A DNA stretch of 64,000 nt from Pleurocapsa sp. FMAR1 (GCF_963665995.1 NZ_OY762512.1:4526001-4590000), one strand, 5' to 3'. Counted from the stretch's first letter, positions 45,155 to 54,566 are shown. Numbers and translations: made by a program. Notes: generated by a model not told the origin, from the sequence alone.

Positions 45155-47131
45155 TCAAAACCTTAACTGTAAATTGAGTTTGAAATATAGTTTATTATTA
45201 CTTTCCATAATTATCTTGCCATATCTATGTCTAGTCGTAGAAGGAGTATCTAGTTTAATATTATTAAACAAGTATGACTTTAAACTTTCTATATCTATAA
45301 TATGGAATGCAACTTGATCGCCAGATTGTTTAACTACTATAATTCCATTAGCTTCGTAAGTACCATCCCATTTGCTACCTGCAAAAAATCCTAATAAAAC
45401 ATCTACCAAAAGCTTCTTAACTTTACTAACCAGAAAAATTTTATCTTCATACTTTATTTGCTCGATTAAATCAGTATTATTATGAATATAATCAATAATA
45501 TCTGAGATAGAATTTTTTCTATGTTTGTAAAAAGTAAGTAAAATACTACCGATAATTTCGGGCATCAAAGAGTCAACCATTTTCAAGTTATATTCCATAG
45601 TTTTCTTTTCTGGAGCAACATATTTAAATATTCCTCCATATTGTTCAATCAACTTAATACGATCTGTTAATTTAGTTCTAGTATCAATAGCATTTATTTC
45701 ATCTACTTTATCTTTAGCTAGATTTTTGATTTCAAATATAAAATTGGTATTTCCCGAAGCATTGAGCAAGGTTGGTTTACTTCCCAAATAAGACTTTATA
45801 CCAAAGCCTTCATTCTCTTTTGCTAAAATGTTATTTTGAATATTTAAAATAATATCAGCTTTTTGAAAGCTGGTTCCACCTTTAACAATAGTCAAACCTA
45901 AAATATCTTGAATAACTTGAAAGTCACCAATTATAAAAGTACCTTTTCCTGCTTTGATTTTAGCAACCAAACTTTTTATTGTATTACTATTTATTAGTTC
46001 GTTTATCTCAACTATTTTAATTGTATTATTATCTTTATTTAATACTTCTATTTGATTTTTGTTTTTTAATAAAAACTCTAAGTTAATATTTTGACCAGTG
46101 ACTTTTGTGACTCGAAAATAATCACCCGTAGGATTAAGATTTTCATCTGATAGTAAAATTTGTTGCTCTGCTAAAATTTTGACAAAGGTTAATAGTTCTG
46201 ACCATTCCCCTTTATTTTTAGTTTTTTTCATTGTTATTTTTTTACTATCTAAAGTGTTCATGTAGGCAATAATGTTTCTACCAACAGCTTTCACTGCATT
46301 AACTGCTACGCTATTACCTAATTGCTTGATAGCCTGGGTAGGACTTACTGGAAATTCAAAATTATCGGGAAATCCCTGCATTTTCTTTGCTTGAATATAA
46401 GTTAGTTGCCTAACTTCTCCGTTAACCAAATACGAATCCCAGTTACGACGATCATTAATATTTGAACCACGACCACCAACTCTCAAAGTAAACCCTATTT
46501 CACGACTACAAACCCCGCCCCAAACATCACTCATGTTAAATCTTAAGGGTAGTTTTTCAGGAAAATTAAATCCTTTGAAAAAATTTTCATCGCGAAATCC
46601 TACCATAAATATTCTTGGTCTTAATTGGGGTAAACCATAATCTGATGCTTTGACAACCTGATAATAGAATGAGTAGTCTAAATCTAGTTCTAAGATTTCT
46701 CGAATTACTTTAAAAGTTTTACCTTGGTCATGATTGACTAAACCTCTAACATTTTCTAAAAAAAAAGCTTTTGGTCGCTTAACTTTTATAATGTCGGCAA
46801 TATTAAAAAACAAGTTACCTCGTTCTGAGTTATGAAAGTCATTAAATCCTCTTTTATAACCTGCTTGACTAAAAGGTTGGCAAGGAAAACCTGCACATAA
46901 TAAATCAAAATCTGGAATTTCGTCGGCAACAATATGTCTTATGTCACTATTAAAAAGATCTTCTTGAAATAATTGAGGAGAAATATTTTTGAAGTTATGA
47001 ATATATGTTTTTCTCGCATATGAATCAATTTCCGAAGCAAAAATGCATTTTCCCCCAAGCTCATGCATTGCCAGGTGAAATCCGCCAATTCCTGCAAATA
47101 GGTCAATGAATGTAAATCTTTTTTGCTCCAT
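45155..47131 (-). CDS. Single-chain cytosine-5 methyltransferase fused to HpaII-type restriction endonuclease
   Basis: A 658-aa protein. Residues 1-295 are a C5-cytosine DNA methyltransferase: motif I DLFAGIGGFHLAM, the catalytic Cys in CAGFPCQPFSQAG, ENVRGL, RPRIFMVGFR, a short recognition region (GGRGSNINDRRNWDSY) and the closing QLGNSVAVNAV. From about residue 300 (MKKTKNKGEWSELLTFVKIL) the second half resembles R.HpaII: GFGIKSYLGSKPTLLNASGNTNF is a hallmark, and the total length of ~355 residues also fits. Both activities would thus be on one chain, probably with a CCGG-like target (inference). It starts 30 bp after ychJ on the same strand. The base composition is AT-rich, unlike its neighbours. 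Confidence 0.88.
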   Translation of the reverse strand: MEQKRFTFIDLFAGIGGFHLAMHELGGKCIFASEIDSYARKTYIHNFKNISPQLFQEDLFNSDIRHIVADEIPDFDLLCAGFPCQPFSQAGYKRGFNDFHNSERGNLFFNIADIIKVKRPKAFFLENVRGLVNHDQGKTFKVIREILELDLDYSFYYQVVKASDYGLPQLRPRIFMVGFRDENFFKGFNFPEKLPLRFNMSDVWGGVCSREIGFTLRVGGRGSNINDRRNWDSYLVNGEVRQLTYIQAKKMQGFPDNFEFPVSPTQAIKQLGNSVAVNAVKAVGRNIIAYMNTLDSKKITMKKTKNKGEWSELLTFVKILAEQQILLSDENLNPTGDYFRVTKVTGQNINLEFLLKNKNQIEVLNKDNNTIKIVEINELINSNTIKSLVAKIKAGKGTFIIGDFQVIQDILGLTIVKGGTSFQKADIILNIQNNILAKENEGFGIKSYLGSKPTLLNASGNTNFIFEIKNLAKDKVDEINAIDTRTKLTDRIKLIEQYGGIFKYVAPEKKTMEYNLKMVDSLMPEIIGSILLTFYKHRKNSISDIIDYIHNNTDLIEQIKYEDKIFLVSKVKKLLVDVLLGFFAGSKWDGTYEANGIIVVKQSGDQVAFHIIDIESLKSYLFNNIKLDTPSTTRHRYGKIIMESNNKLYFKLNLQLRF

Positions 47132-47161
47132 ATCACTCTACCCATCCTACTTATTAAACCA

Positions 47162-47632
47162 TCAAACTTGGTGGCAATCTTTATACTTTTTGCCACTACC
47201 ACACCAACAAGCTTCGTTACGCTTGGGTACTGTTCCTGGTAAGATATCCCCTTCTACATAAAACCATTGACCATCAGTTTTAATAAACCTTGAACGTTCG
47301 TGGAGTTGTCCTGGTTCATTTACCTGATAAATTGCTTCAAACTCAACATACCCAGTCACGTCATTCTTTTTGCCTTTCTGGGTATCAATAACGGTCAAGC
47401 TTAACCACTGGGTATTGTTGATACTTTTGGTTAATTCTTGCTTGTCGCCAAGTTTTCTTTTGTCTGGATGCAGAGTAGCAAGGAGATAATCAACCTTACC
47501 TTGACTAAAAGCAGTATAGCGCGATCGCATTAATTTCTCAGCCGTCTCTGGTTTCTTTTTCCCAGATAGATACACCCCACAACAGTATGAATATTGCTTT
47601 TTGCTTCCACAAGGACATAGTTCTTTGGACAT
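47162..47632 (-). CDS. YchJ-family SEC-C motif protein
   Basis: A 156-aa protein with SEC-C zinc motifs at both ends: CPCGSKKQYSYCCG (residues 6-19) and CWCGSGKKYKDCH (about 141-153). The central YchJ domain is recognisable from AEKLMRSRYTAFSQGKVDYLLATLHP and VEFEAIYQV. SEC-C modules bind zinc and often mediate contact with SecB or other partners; the role of YchJ is not established. The restriction-modification fusion follows 30 bp downstream. Confidence 0.9.
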   Translation of the reverse strand: MSKELCPCGSKKQYSYCCGVYLSGKKKPETAEKLMRSRYTAFSQGKVDYLLATLHPDKRKLGDKQELTKSINNTQWLSLTVIDTQKGKKNDVTGYVEFEAIYQVNEPGQLHERSRFIKTDGQWFYVEGDILPGTVPKRNEACWCGSGKKYKDCHQV

Positions 47633-47777
47633 TTTGAAGTTAGCAAACCTTTTGTAGCTAAATATATTAGATATTATCTCAGATGGAAAAAATCTGAAAT
47701 TGGTGGTGCGATCGGGTAATAATATACAGATGAGAAGATGAGCAAACCTCTAACTAAATTTAGATAGTTATATTACT

Positions 47778-50696
47778 GTGACAGAAGCAAAAAGCTACAA
47801 AGAAACCGTAAATCTGCCCCAAACAGCATTTAATATGCGGGCGAATGCCGTGCAGCGTGAACCAGAATTACAGCAATTTTGGGCGGAAAACAAAATTTAC
47901 GAGCAACTGTCACAGAATAATCCCCAAGACTCTTTTATTCTCCACGATGGCCCTCCCTACGCTAATGGTGCATTGCACATGGGTCATGCGCTGAATAAAG
48001 TGTTAAAAGACATAATCAATAAATATAAGTTATTGCAAGGACACAAGATAGACTATATCCCTGGCTGGGATTGTCACGGGCTACCGATTGAGCTAAAAGT
48101 TTTACAGAAAATTAAGTCTAAAGAGAGACAAGAGTTAACTCCGCTTAAACTGCGCCAAAAAGCTAAAGAATTTGCACTCCAGGCGCAACAAGAACAGTGT
48201 GAAAGTTTTAAACGTTATGGCATCTGGGGAGATTGGTCACATCCTTATTTAACTCTCAAGCCTGAATACGAAGCAGCACAAATCGATGTTTTTGGACAAA
48301 TGGTGCTTAAAGGGCATATTTATCGAGGTTTAAAGCCCGTTCACTGGAGTCCTAGTTCTCGAACTGCGTTAGCTGAGGCAGAATTGGAATATCCTGAAGG
48401 ACATACTTCTCCTAGTATCTATGTGGCTTTTCCTGTAACTAAATTAGGCGAGGGCGCAGCAGAATTAGAAGAATATTTGCCTAACTTAAGCGTAGCTATC
48501 TGGACAACTACTCCCTGGACTATTCCTGGTAACTTAGCAGTGGCTGTTAACGGAGAATTAGAATATGCGGTGGTGGGGATAGATCCCCCCGCCTTCGGAA
48601 CCCCCCTTGATAAGGGGGGTTGGGGGGTATCTAATTTAATAGTTGCTAAAGATTTAGTCGAGAAACTATCAACAACTTTAGGAGTAGAGTTAAAGGTTAA
48701 AACTACCCTGACAGGTAAAGCTTTAGAAAATACTGTTTATCGCCATTCTCTATACGATCGCGAAAGCAAAGTAGTAATTGGTGGTGACTATATTACGACC
48801 GAATCTGGTACAGGATTAGTACATACTGCCCCTGGACATGGACAGGAAGACTATATCACAGGACAAAAGTATGGTTTGCCAATTCTTTCGCCTGTGGATG
48901 ATGGAGGAAAGTTTACCGAGGAAGCTGGTAAGTTTGCAGGGTTGCAGGTAGTAGCAAAAGGCAATGAAAAAGTAAGCGCAGGTAATCAGGCGATTATTGA
49001 TGCGTTAACAGAAGCAGGTTCATTACTCAAGCATGAGGAATATGCTCATAAATATCCCTATGACTGGCGTACAGGAAAGCCTACTATTTTCCGCGCCACC
49101 GAACAATGGTTTGCTTCGGTAGAAGGCTTCCGCGATCAGGCATTAAAGGCTATTTCTGATGTAACTTGGATTCCTGCACAGGGAGAAAAACGTATTACGC
49201 CGATGGTGAGCGATCGCTCTGACTGGTGTATTTCTCGTCAACGGGCTTGGGGTGTACCAATTCCTGCCTTTTTTGATGAGGAAACAAACGAGCCTCTATT
49301 AACCGAAGAGACTATTAATCATGTTAAGGCGATCGTTGCTGAAAAAGGTTCTGATGCTTGGTGGGAATTATCGGTAGAAGAGTTATTACCCGAACAATAT
49401 CGCCATAACGGACGCACCTATCGCAAAGGTACAGATACGATGGATGTCTGGTTTGATTCTGGTTCGTCTTGGGCTGCGGTAGCCAAGGGAAGATTGAAAT
49501 ATCCCGTAGATATGTACCTAGAAGGCAGCGATCAGCATCGAGGCTGGTTTCAATCTAGCTTACTTACCAGCGTGGCGACTAACGGTATTGCACCCTACAA
49601 GACTGTTCTCACTCACGGCTATGTGGTAGATGAAAAAGGCTTTAAGATGAGTAAGTCTAAGGGTAATGGTATCGCCCCCGAATTGATTATTGAAGGAGGC
49701 AATAACCAAAAACAAGAACCCGCTTATGGTGCTGATGTGCTGCGTCTTTGGGTGTCTTCAGTTGATTATACTTCAGATGTTCGTGTCGGCAAAAATATCA
49801 TCAAGCAGACTTCTGATATGTACCGTAAGGTGCGCAATACGGCTCGTTTCTTGCTGGGTAACTTACACGATTTCGAGCCGAAAAAAGATGCAATTCCTTA
49901 TGCAGACTTACCAGAATTGGATAAGTATATGCTGCACCGCATGACCGAAGTATTTGCTGAAGTTACCGAAGCTTATGAAAGTTATCAATTCTTCCGCTTC
50001 TTCCAAGCAATTCAAAACTTTTGTGTCGTGGATCTATCTAACTTCTATTTAGATATTGCTAAAGATAGACTTTATATCAGCAGCCTTGATTCTTTCCGTC
50101 GTCGTAGCTGTCAGACAGTATTGTCAATTGCCATTGAAAACATTGCCAAAGCGATCGCACCTGTACTGTGTCACATGGCAGAAGATATCTGGCAAGCCTT
50201 GCCTTACGATACGGGTTATAAATCTGTGTTTGAATCTGGTTGGGTGGAAACTAAAGAAGAATGGCGCGTAGGGGCAAACGGTCGTTCGCCCCTACAATGG
50301 GATACGATCCGTAACCTGCGGGATGAAGTAAACAAGGTAATGGAACAGGCAAGAACAGCCAAAGCGATCGGTTCTTCTCTTGATGCTAAAGTGTTGCTTA
50401 ATGTTCCTGATGCAGAATTAAAAAACAAACTGGCTTCTTATAATTCATCTGATACTTTAAGTGAGAAAAACGTTGACGAACTACGTTATTTCTTTTTAGC
50501 TTCTCAAGTTGAGTTAGTCGATTCTCTTCCTGATGCGGAATATAAGAGTGAATCAAATATTGCCAATATTGCTGTAGTCAAAGCTGACGGTGAAAAGTGC
50601 GAAAGATGTTGGAATTATTCTTTGTCTGTTGGTAGTTTTGCCGAAGATCCGACAATATGCGATCGCTGTAACGCTGCGTTAAAAGGCAAGTTTTAA
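47778..50696 (+). CDS. ileS: Isoleucyl-tRNA synthetase
   Basis: A 972-aa class I synthetase starting with GTG. HIGH-type motif GPPYANGALHMGH at about residues 58-70, GWDCHGLPIELKV, the editing domain with TTTPWTIPGNLA, KMSKS in GFKMSKSKGNG and a C-terminal zinc motif CERCWNYS...CDRC. Two short segments unlike other IleRS, about residues 269-284 (DPPAFGTPLDKGGWG) and 831-840 (VGANGRSPLQ), coincide with palindromic interspersed repeats at 48583-48629 and 50268-50296 that keep the frame. No CAAD domain. Confidence 0.96.
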   Translation: MTEAKSYKETVNLPQTAFNMRANAVQREPELQQFWAENKIYEQLSQNNPQDSFILHDGPPYANGALHMGHALNKVLKDIINKYKLLQGHKIDYIPGWDCHGLPIELKVLQKIKSKERQELTPLKLRQKAKEFALQAQQEQCESFKRYGIWGDWSHPYLTLKPEYEAAQIDVFGQMVLKGHIYRGLKPVHWSPSSRTALAEAELEYPEGHTSPSIYVAFPVTKLGEGAAELEEYLPNLSVAIWTTTPWTIPGNLAVAVNGELEYAVVGIDPPAFGTPLDKGGWGVSNLIVAKDLVEKLSTTLGVELKVKTTLTGKALENTVYRHSLYDRESKVVIGGDYITTESGTGLVHTAPGHGQEDYITGQKYGLPILSPVDDGGKFTEEAGKFAGLQVVAKGNEKVSAGNQAIIDALTEAGSLLKHEEYAHKYPYDWRTGKPTIFRATEQWFASVEGFRDQALKAISDVTWIPAQGEKRITPMVSDRSDWCISRQRAWGVPIPAFFDEETNEPLLTEETINHVKAIVAEKGSDAWWELSVEELLPEQYRHNGRTYRKGTDTMDVWFDSGSSWAAVAKGRLKYPVDMYLEGSDQHRGWFQSSLLTSVATNGIAPYKTVLTHGYVVDEKGFKMSKSKGNGIAPELIIEGGNNQKQEPAYGADVLRLWVSSVDYTSDVRVGKNIIKQTSDMYRKVRNTARFLLGNLHDFEPKKDAIPYADLPELDKYMLHRMTEVFAEVTEAYESYQFFRFFQAIQNFCVVDLSNFYLDIAKDRLYISSLDSFRRRSCQTVLSIAIENIAKAIAPVLCHMAEDIWQALPYDTGYKSVFESGWVETKEEWRVGANGRSPLQWDTIRNLRDEVNKVMEQARTAKAIGSSLDAKVLLNVPDAELKNKLASYNSSDTLSEKNVDELRYFFLASQVELVDSLPDAEYKSESNIANIAVVKADGEKCERCWNYSLSVGSFAEDPTICDRCNAALKGKF
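48583..48629. repeat. Palindromic repeat inserted in frame in ileS (1)
   Basis: Nested palindrome: core CCCCCCTTGATAAGGGGGG at 48601-48619, with an outer pairing of ATCCCCCC and GGGGGGTAT. It encodes about 16 residues in the editing-domain region. Confidence 0.8.
50268..50296. repeat. Palindromic repeat inserted in frame in ileS (2)
   Basis: GTAGGGGC, a loop containing AAACGGTCGTTC, and GCCCCTAC; a palindrome type common in cyanobacterial intergenic DNA. Here it encodes about 10 residues in the anticodon-binding region. Confidence 0.8.
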
Positions 50697-50825
50697 TTCT
50701 TATTAGCTGTAGGGGTAATTAGTTTTATCCCTAGAATTATTGTATCGAGCAATTGAACAAGCCGATTTAACTATTAATGCTTTAGAAGTAAGTATTAAAA
50801 AGATTAAGAATAACTGGAATCTATC

Positions 50826-51029
50826 ATGAATAGTAGAATACCTGACATTAAGACTAGAGAAAAATCAGTATCACGACTTAAAGAAGCTTGTTTGATGTTA
50901 GATGCACTTAACATGACCTTAGATGAAGCGATCGCTAGTGCTGAGTTTGATATTCGCAACAATGATATCAATCGTCGTCGTCAAAAAGCAGAAAATTTGT
51001 TTGCTAATTATAAAAAAGAAATTAGTTAA
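50826..51029 (+). CDS. Small hypothetical protein, 67 aa
   Basis: A 67-residue, helix-rich, charged protein (MNSRIPDIKTREKSVSRLKEACLMLDALNMTLDEAIASAEFDI) with no membrane segment. Its ATG overlaps the TGA of a short upstream open frame (ATGA) that ends LTINALEVSIKKIKNNWNLS and lacks a clear start; this suggests coupled translation or decay of a longer gene. Function unknown; size and charge would fit an antitoxin-like or DNA-binding protein, but no partner is visible. Confidence 0.5.
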   Translation: MNSRIPDIKTREKSVSRLKEACLMLDALNMTLDEAIASAEFDIRNNDINRRRQKAENLFANYKKEIS

Positions 51030-51275
51030 ATAATGCGATCGCAGTTGGAATTATTCTCTTTCTGTTATTAGTTTTACTAACTCTAGATAAAGCGATCGCT
51101 TTTGGTTTACTAAGCTTCGTTTGTATAATAAGACAGCTTTTGATCTAGTCTTTGTTGAGCTTCTATCAACGACTCAAAAACTTCACATCCATTCACATTG
51201 CGATCGCCGGTCTACGAAAATTTATTCAAGGTGAGCAAGATTAAAATTGTCGTTTCTAAAGCAAATCAGGAGTTA

Positions 51276-51767
51276 TTAAAACTTCTTATTTCGTTTATTA
51301 TTCTTACTCCAATTACATACCTCTCTAGCAATAGCTTCTCCTGTTTTAGCTGCTTCTTTAGCTTGATATAAAAATAAGTCAATAGATTGAGTGGGTTCAC
51401 TTGGTTTTGATTTAACTATGGCGTGTATGATTTGGTTTCTTGAAAGTCTCCATTGATCTACTTCATCTATCAGATTAGAATAATTACCTGATGACAGTCC
51501 ACTGGAAAATTTTGAACGCCATTTTTTAATTAGTTTATTGAATGAAGGAAAGTTTTTATCATGTACCGAAAAGGTTGCTTCTTGTTTACTGTGTAAATAG
51601 CTTATAAGGCGGTCTGAAATAATACTCTCCTGAATTGCAATAGCCTCCAAATAGAAACCATGTTCTTGAGCCAATTTAATTCGTGACCATGCTTCACGAT
51701 ATGAATTATACTTTTCTGTATTTCCAGCTACTTCTTTTTGTAAGACTTGGCTTTTTCTCATAATCAT
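51276..51767 (-). CDS. HEPN-like protein, 163 aa
   Basis: All-helical, with YREAWSRIKLAQEHGFYLEAIAIQESIISDRLISYLH in the first half and the HEPN-type motif RNQIIH (R-N-x3-H) in WRLSRNQIIHAIV at about residues 108-120. HEPN proteins with this motif are often ribonucleases in toxin-antitoxin or defence systems, but no adjacent MNT-type nucleotidyltransferase is seen. The ATG at 51767 may be preceded by a better one at 51761 (MRKSQVL). The gaps on both sides (51030-51275, 51768-52061) hold no recognised gene. Confidence 0.6.
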   Translation of the reverse strand: MIMRKSQVLQKEVAGNTEKYNSYREAWSRIKLAQEHGFYLEAIAIQESIISDRLISYLHSKQEATFSVHDKNFPSFNKLIKKWRSKFSSGLSSGNYSNLIDEVDQWRLSRNQIIHAIVKSKPSEPTQSIDLFLYQAKEAAKTGEAIAREVCNWSKNNKRNKKF

Positions 51768-52061
51768 GAGTTGTTGAATCTAATTTATTTCAAAATATTT
51801 AAAGTTAGAATAACTATTTGTTTAAGAATTGAGTGTGATTGTAGTCACACTCAATTCCTAGAGTAATTTTACTTTCGTAGCAATCAGCTTAACTTTTAAA
51901 TTATCTATTACAAACATAAGCAAAATACAAATCGCAATCGTTACTTTAGTTTATTAGGCTTGCTTAAATGTGTTGTTTTAATGTGACATGAATCATAGTC
52001 AATAAAAATTTTCAATGTTAACTTAGTTACTTAATCATTTTACCGAACTTAATATATTATA

Positions 52062-52517
52062 ATGAAAATTTTATTAACGGTTTTGAGTCTCATTTCTTTA
52101 GGCTTAGTAAGCTGTGGTCATAAAAAAATTACTAATAAAGACGTAATCCTTGCTAAGGAGAACCTTGAAGTGGCACAAAGCCTAGTTGAAGGATCTTTGT
52201 TCACCCCTCAAACTCTAAAACCTGGCTATTTAAAAAAATCTGAAAAATTATTGGCTTTATATGAGGAAAATGACTGTTATATTGATAGCTTAGGTGGATT
52301 TGAAAAGATTCATGAAAATGTAGATTGTCAAAAATTAGTTCCACAAATGGTTAAAGCTGATAAAGAGCTATGGAACATTTCTAAGAAATACCATAACGAA
52401 AAAAATATATGTAACAATCATTTGGACACAATAGGTGTAAAAACTAAAAAAGAGTGCAAAACTTATCTTAAGCAAAAAGAAGAAGGAATGAAAGAAGGGT
52501 TGAATAAAACAGACTAA
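52062..52517 (+). CDS. Small lipoprotein, 151 aa
   Basis: The N-terminus MKILLTVLSLISLGLVSCGHKK is a lipoprotein signal with lipobox LVSC (lipidated Cys18). The mature part is charged and helical, with cysteines in NDCYIDSLGGF, VDCQKL, NICNNHL and KKECKTYLKQKEEG. No family recognised. It is a single gene with AT-rich flanks; the 272-bp gap 52518-52789 after it shows nothing recognisable. Confidence 0.7.
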   Translation: MKILLTVLSLISLGLVSCGHKKITNKDVILAKENLEVAQSLVEGSLFTPQTLKPGYLKKSEKLLALYEENDCYIDSLGGFEKIHENVDCQKLVPQMVKADKELWNISKKYHNEKNICNNHLDTIGVKTKKECKTYLKQKEEGMKEGLNKTD

Positions 52518-52789
52518 TTAATTAAAAGATTAAAGAAATAGATAATAAATGATCGCTGCGACTTTGATTGTTTAAATAGTGTCTTTTTCAATTTAGAACA
52601 GAAAAAACTAAACGAAACAGTCTTATTTTGCCGATATTCCAATTACTTTATAATTAGCTACTTATGAAAAAATTAGTGTAAGGATAAAATTGCTTTTTTG
52701 CTCAAATCGAGTTCGCATTATTAAATTGTTTAAATTAAAATTGAGTCTAATTTTAAAGCAATTATCTTGAGTTACTATTTATATAACCG

Positions 52790-54511
52790 ATGACTATATC
52801 AGTGCCTTCTCGCACTCGCGCCCAAGAATCTAGAGCAGCGATCGAGCGAATTTATGTAATTATGCGCCATTTGTTTGTGCGTGGACACTATAAGCCTGGT
52901 GGTGTTTCGGGTTCGGCTTTGAGTGAGGCTTTACTAACTTTGCAGCCCGAAATTTATGGATCAATGGCTGACGGGGAAAAAGTAGAGCTAGACGGACTGG
53001 CTTATGTAACTGCTCGTTTACCAAAAGGGATTGAAAGGTGTCGTTTCATTAAGCTAATTGCAGCCGAAGGCTATAACAATTCCAGTTTTGAAAAAATTGT
53101 TCCTGCTAAACGTCGTCGCAACTGCTATCAAGTCGATGAAGAAACAATGTTGATTGAGGTGACTAGAGGGCGTAGCGAGATTTATGATATTCTTACTCAT
53201 CTTACTTTTATTTATATCGAAGCCGACAAAATTAGGGCGCACGCTTTAGATGATGGTCATCCTACTCAAGAGTGGCTCAAGTTAGAAAAAATAGTTTTAG
53301 AGCATTCAGCAGGTTCTTCTATTGAGGAGGCTGAAATTAGAGAACAGGCTATTTCTTACACCAGCACTTTATTAGGTCGCACTTTTGAAGAGACGCTAGC
53401 AGCAGAGCGTCGGTTTTTTCAAGGCGAACCCTATAATAATAGTTTATTTCAAATAGTTTACTGGTTGGGAAGAGTCGCGATTGAAGAAATGCAGCATAAT
53501 TGCGATCGCCAAGTTACCTTTAGTTCAGCATTACGAGAACGAATTGGTAATCATATCCATGGCGAAAAATGGGCAACGGAGGTAAAGAAGTTTCTCTGGT
53601 TACATAATTTATGGCAGCGTCCTTTACATATTATTAGTGCTAATTTGCACAGTATTCTTAATTGTCTTTATGCCTTTCCCGCATTAAAATACAGGCTAGA
53701 AAAGGAAGAAACCATCGAAAAAATTGCTCGTGAGCTTAGTCTGCCCGAAAATGCTACTCTCAATCAAGAAGTACTGGAATTTGCGCTACAGAAGGGAATG
53801 TATTTTCTTGAAGATCGAGCGGGGACAAATATTCATGTGCAGATTTTTGATATTTCTTTATTACCTCTAGATCTGCTTTCCCCTGAATTAAAAGTAAATC
53901 GAGCCTTGGTAGAAGCAGAACCAGTAATTCTAGTGATGGATTATGCTTTTGGCGAACAAGCCTTTGAGCTTTTTGATGAGTTGCTTAAGCCTTATAAAAC
54001 TGAGGGAATATCTCAAAAACTAAATCTTTACTCAATTTCCGTGATGGGTAAAGCAGGAACTTTAGTCGGCAACAGGGGAGATTTAATGTTGCCAACAGCT
54101 CATATTTTTGAAGGTACAGCCGACAATTATCCTTTTAATAATGACATGAGCCAGTCAGACTTTGAACAAGTAGAAATCCCTGTTCACGAAGGAGCTTTGT
54201 TGACCGTTTTGGGAACTTCCCTGCAAAATGCCGATGTCTTAGAATATTTTAGAAGTTCTTCTTGGAATGTTGTCGGCTTGGAAATGGAAGGAGCGCATTT
54301 ACAAAAGGCAATTCAAGCAGCAGCAAAAATTCGTAAGAGCATTAATGAAAATGTCATCTTGCGCTATGTTTACTATGCTTCGGATAATCCCTTGATGACT
54401 AACGCTACATTAGCATCAGGAAGCCTGGGACAAAGCGGAGTCAAGCCGACTTATGCGATCGCTCTAAAATTCCTGCAAAAGATTTTAGGTCATTCAAAGT
54501 CATGTTTATGA
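52790..54511 (+). CDS. Conserved protein with phosphorylase-like C-terminus (DUF6909-like), 573 aa
   Basis: A 573-aa soluble protein. The N-terminal ~370 residues are helical (SRAAIERIYVIMRHLFVRGHYKPGGVSGSALSEAL; FIYIEADKIRAHALDD). The last ~200 residues resemble a nucleoside-phosphorylase fold: PVILVMDYAFGEQAFE, YSISVMGKAGTLVGNRGDLMLPTAHIFEGT and WNVVGLEMEGAHLQKAI, where LEMEGAH matches the phosphorylase purine-binding signature. I believe relatives are annotated as DUF6909, but am not certain. The role is unknown; nucleotide binding or salvage is an inference. Confidence 0.6.
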   Translation: MTISVPSRTRAQESRAAIERIYVIMRHLFVRGHYKPGGVSGSALSEALLTLQPEIYGSMADGEKVELDGLAYVTARLPKGIERCRFIKLIAAEGYNNSSFEKIVPAKRRRNCYQVDEETMLIEVTRGRSEIYDILTHLTFIYIEADKIRAHALDDGHPTQEWLKLEKIVLEHSAGSSIEEAEIREQAISYTSTLLGRTFEETLAAERRFFQGEPYNNSLFQIVYWLGRVAIEEMQHNCDRQVTFSSALRERIGNHIHGEKWATEVKKFLWLHNLWQRPLHIISANLHSILNCLYAFPALKYRLEKEETIEKIARELSLPENATLNQEVLEFALQKGMYFLEDRAGTNIHVQIFDISLLPLDLLSPELKVNRALVEAEPVILVMDYAFGEQAFELFDELLKPYKTEGISQKLNLYSISVMGKAGTLVGNRGDLMLPTAHIFEGTADNYPFNNDMSQSDFEQVEIPVHEGALLTVLGTSLQNADVLEYFRSSSWNVVGLEMEGAHLQKAIQAAAKIRKSINENVILRYVYYASDNPLMTNATLASGSLGQSGVKPTYAIALKFLQKILGHSKSCL

Positions 54512-54566
54512 ACTAGCTATTGTGAGAAAAGATTAATATAATAATATCCAAGTCAAACACTTTTCC

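Noticed and set aside
47778-50696. CAAD domain appended to IleRS, known in some cyanobacteria
   Set aside because: The protein ends with the normal zinc motif; the CAAD domain is only in the separate gene at 9420.
51160-51240. Short minus-strand frame ending EAQQRLDQKLSYYTNEA
   Set aside because: At most ~28 residues with no clear start; possibly a decayed gene, but not supportable as a feature.
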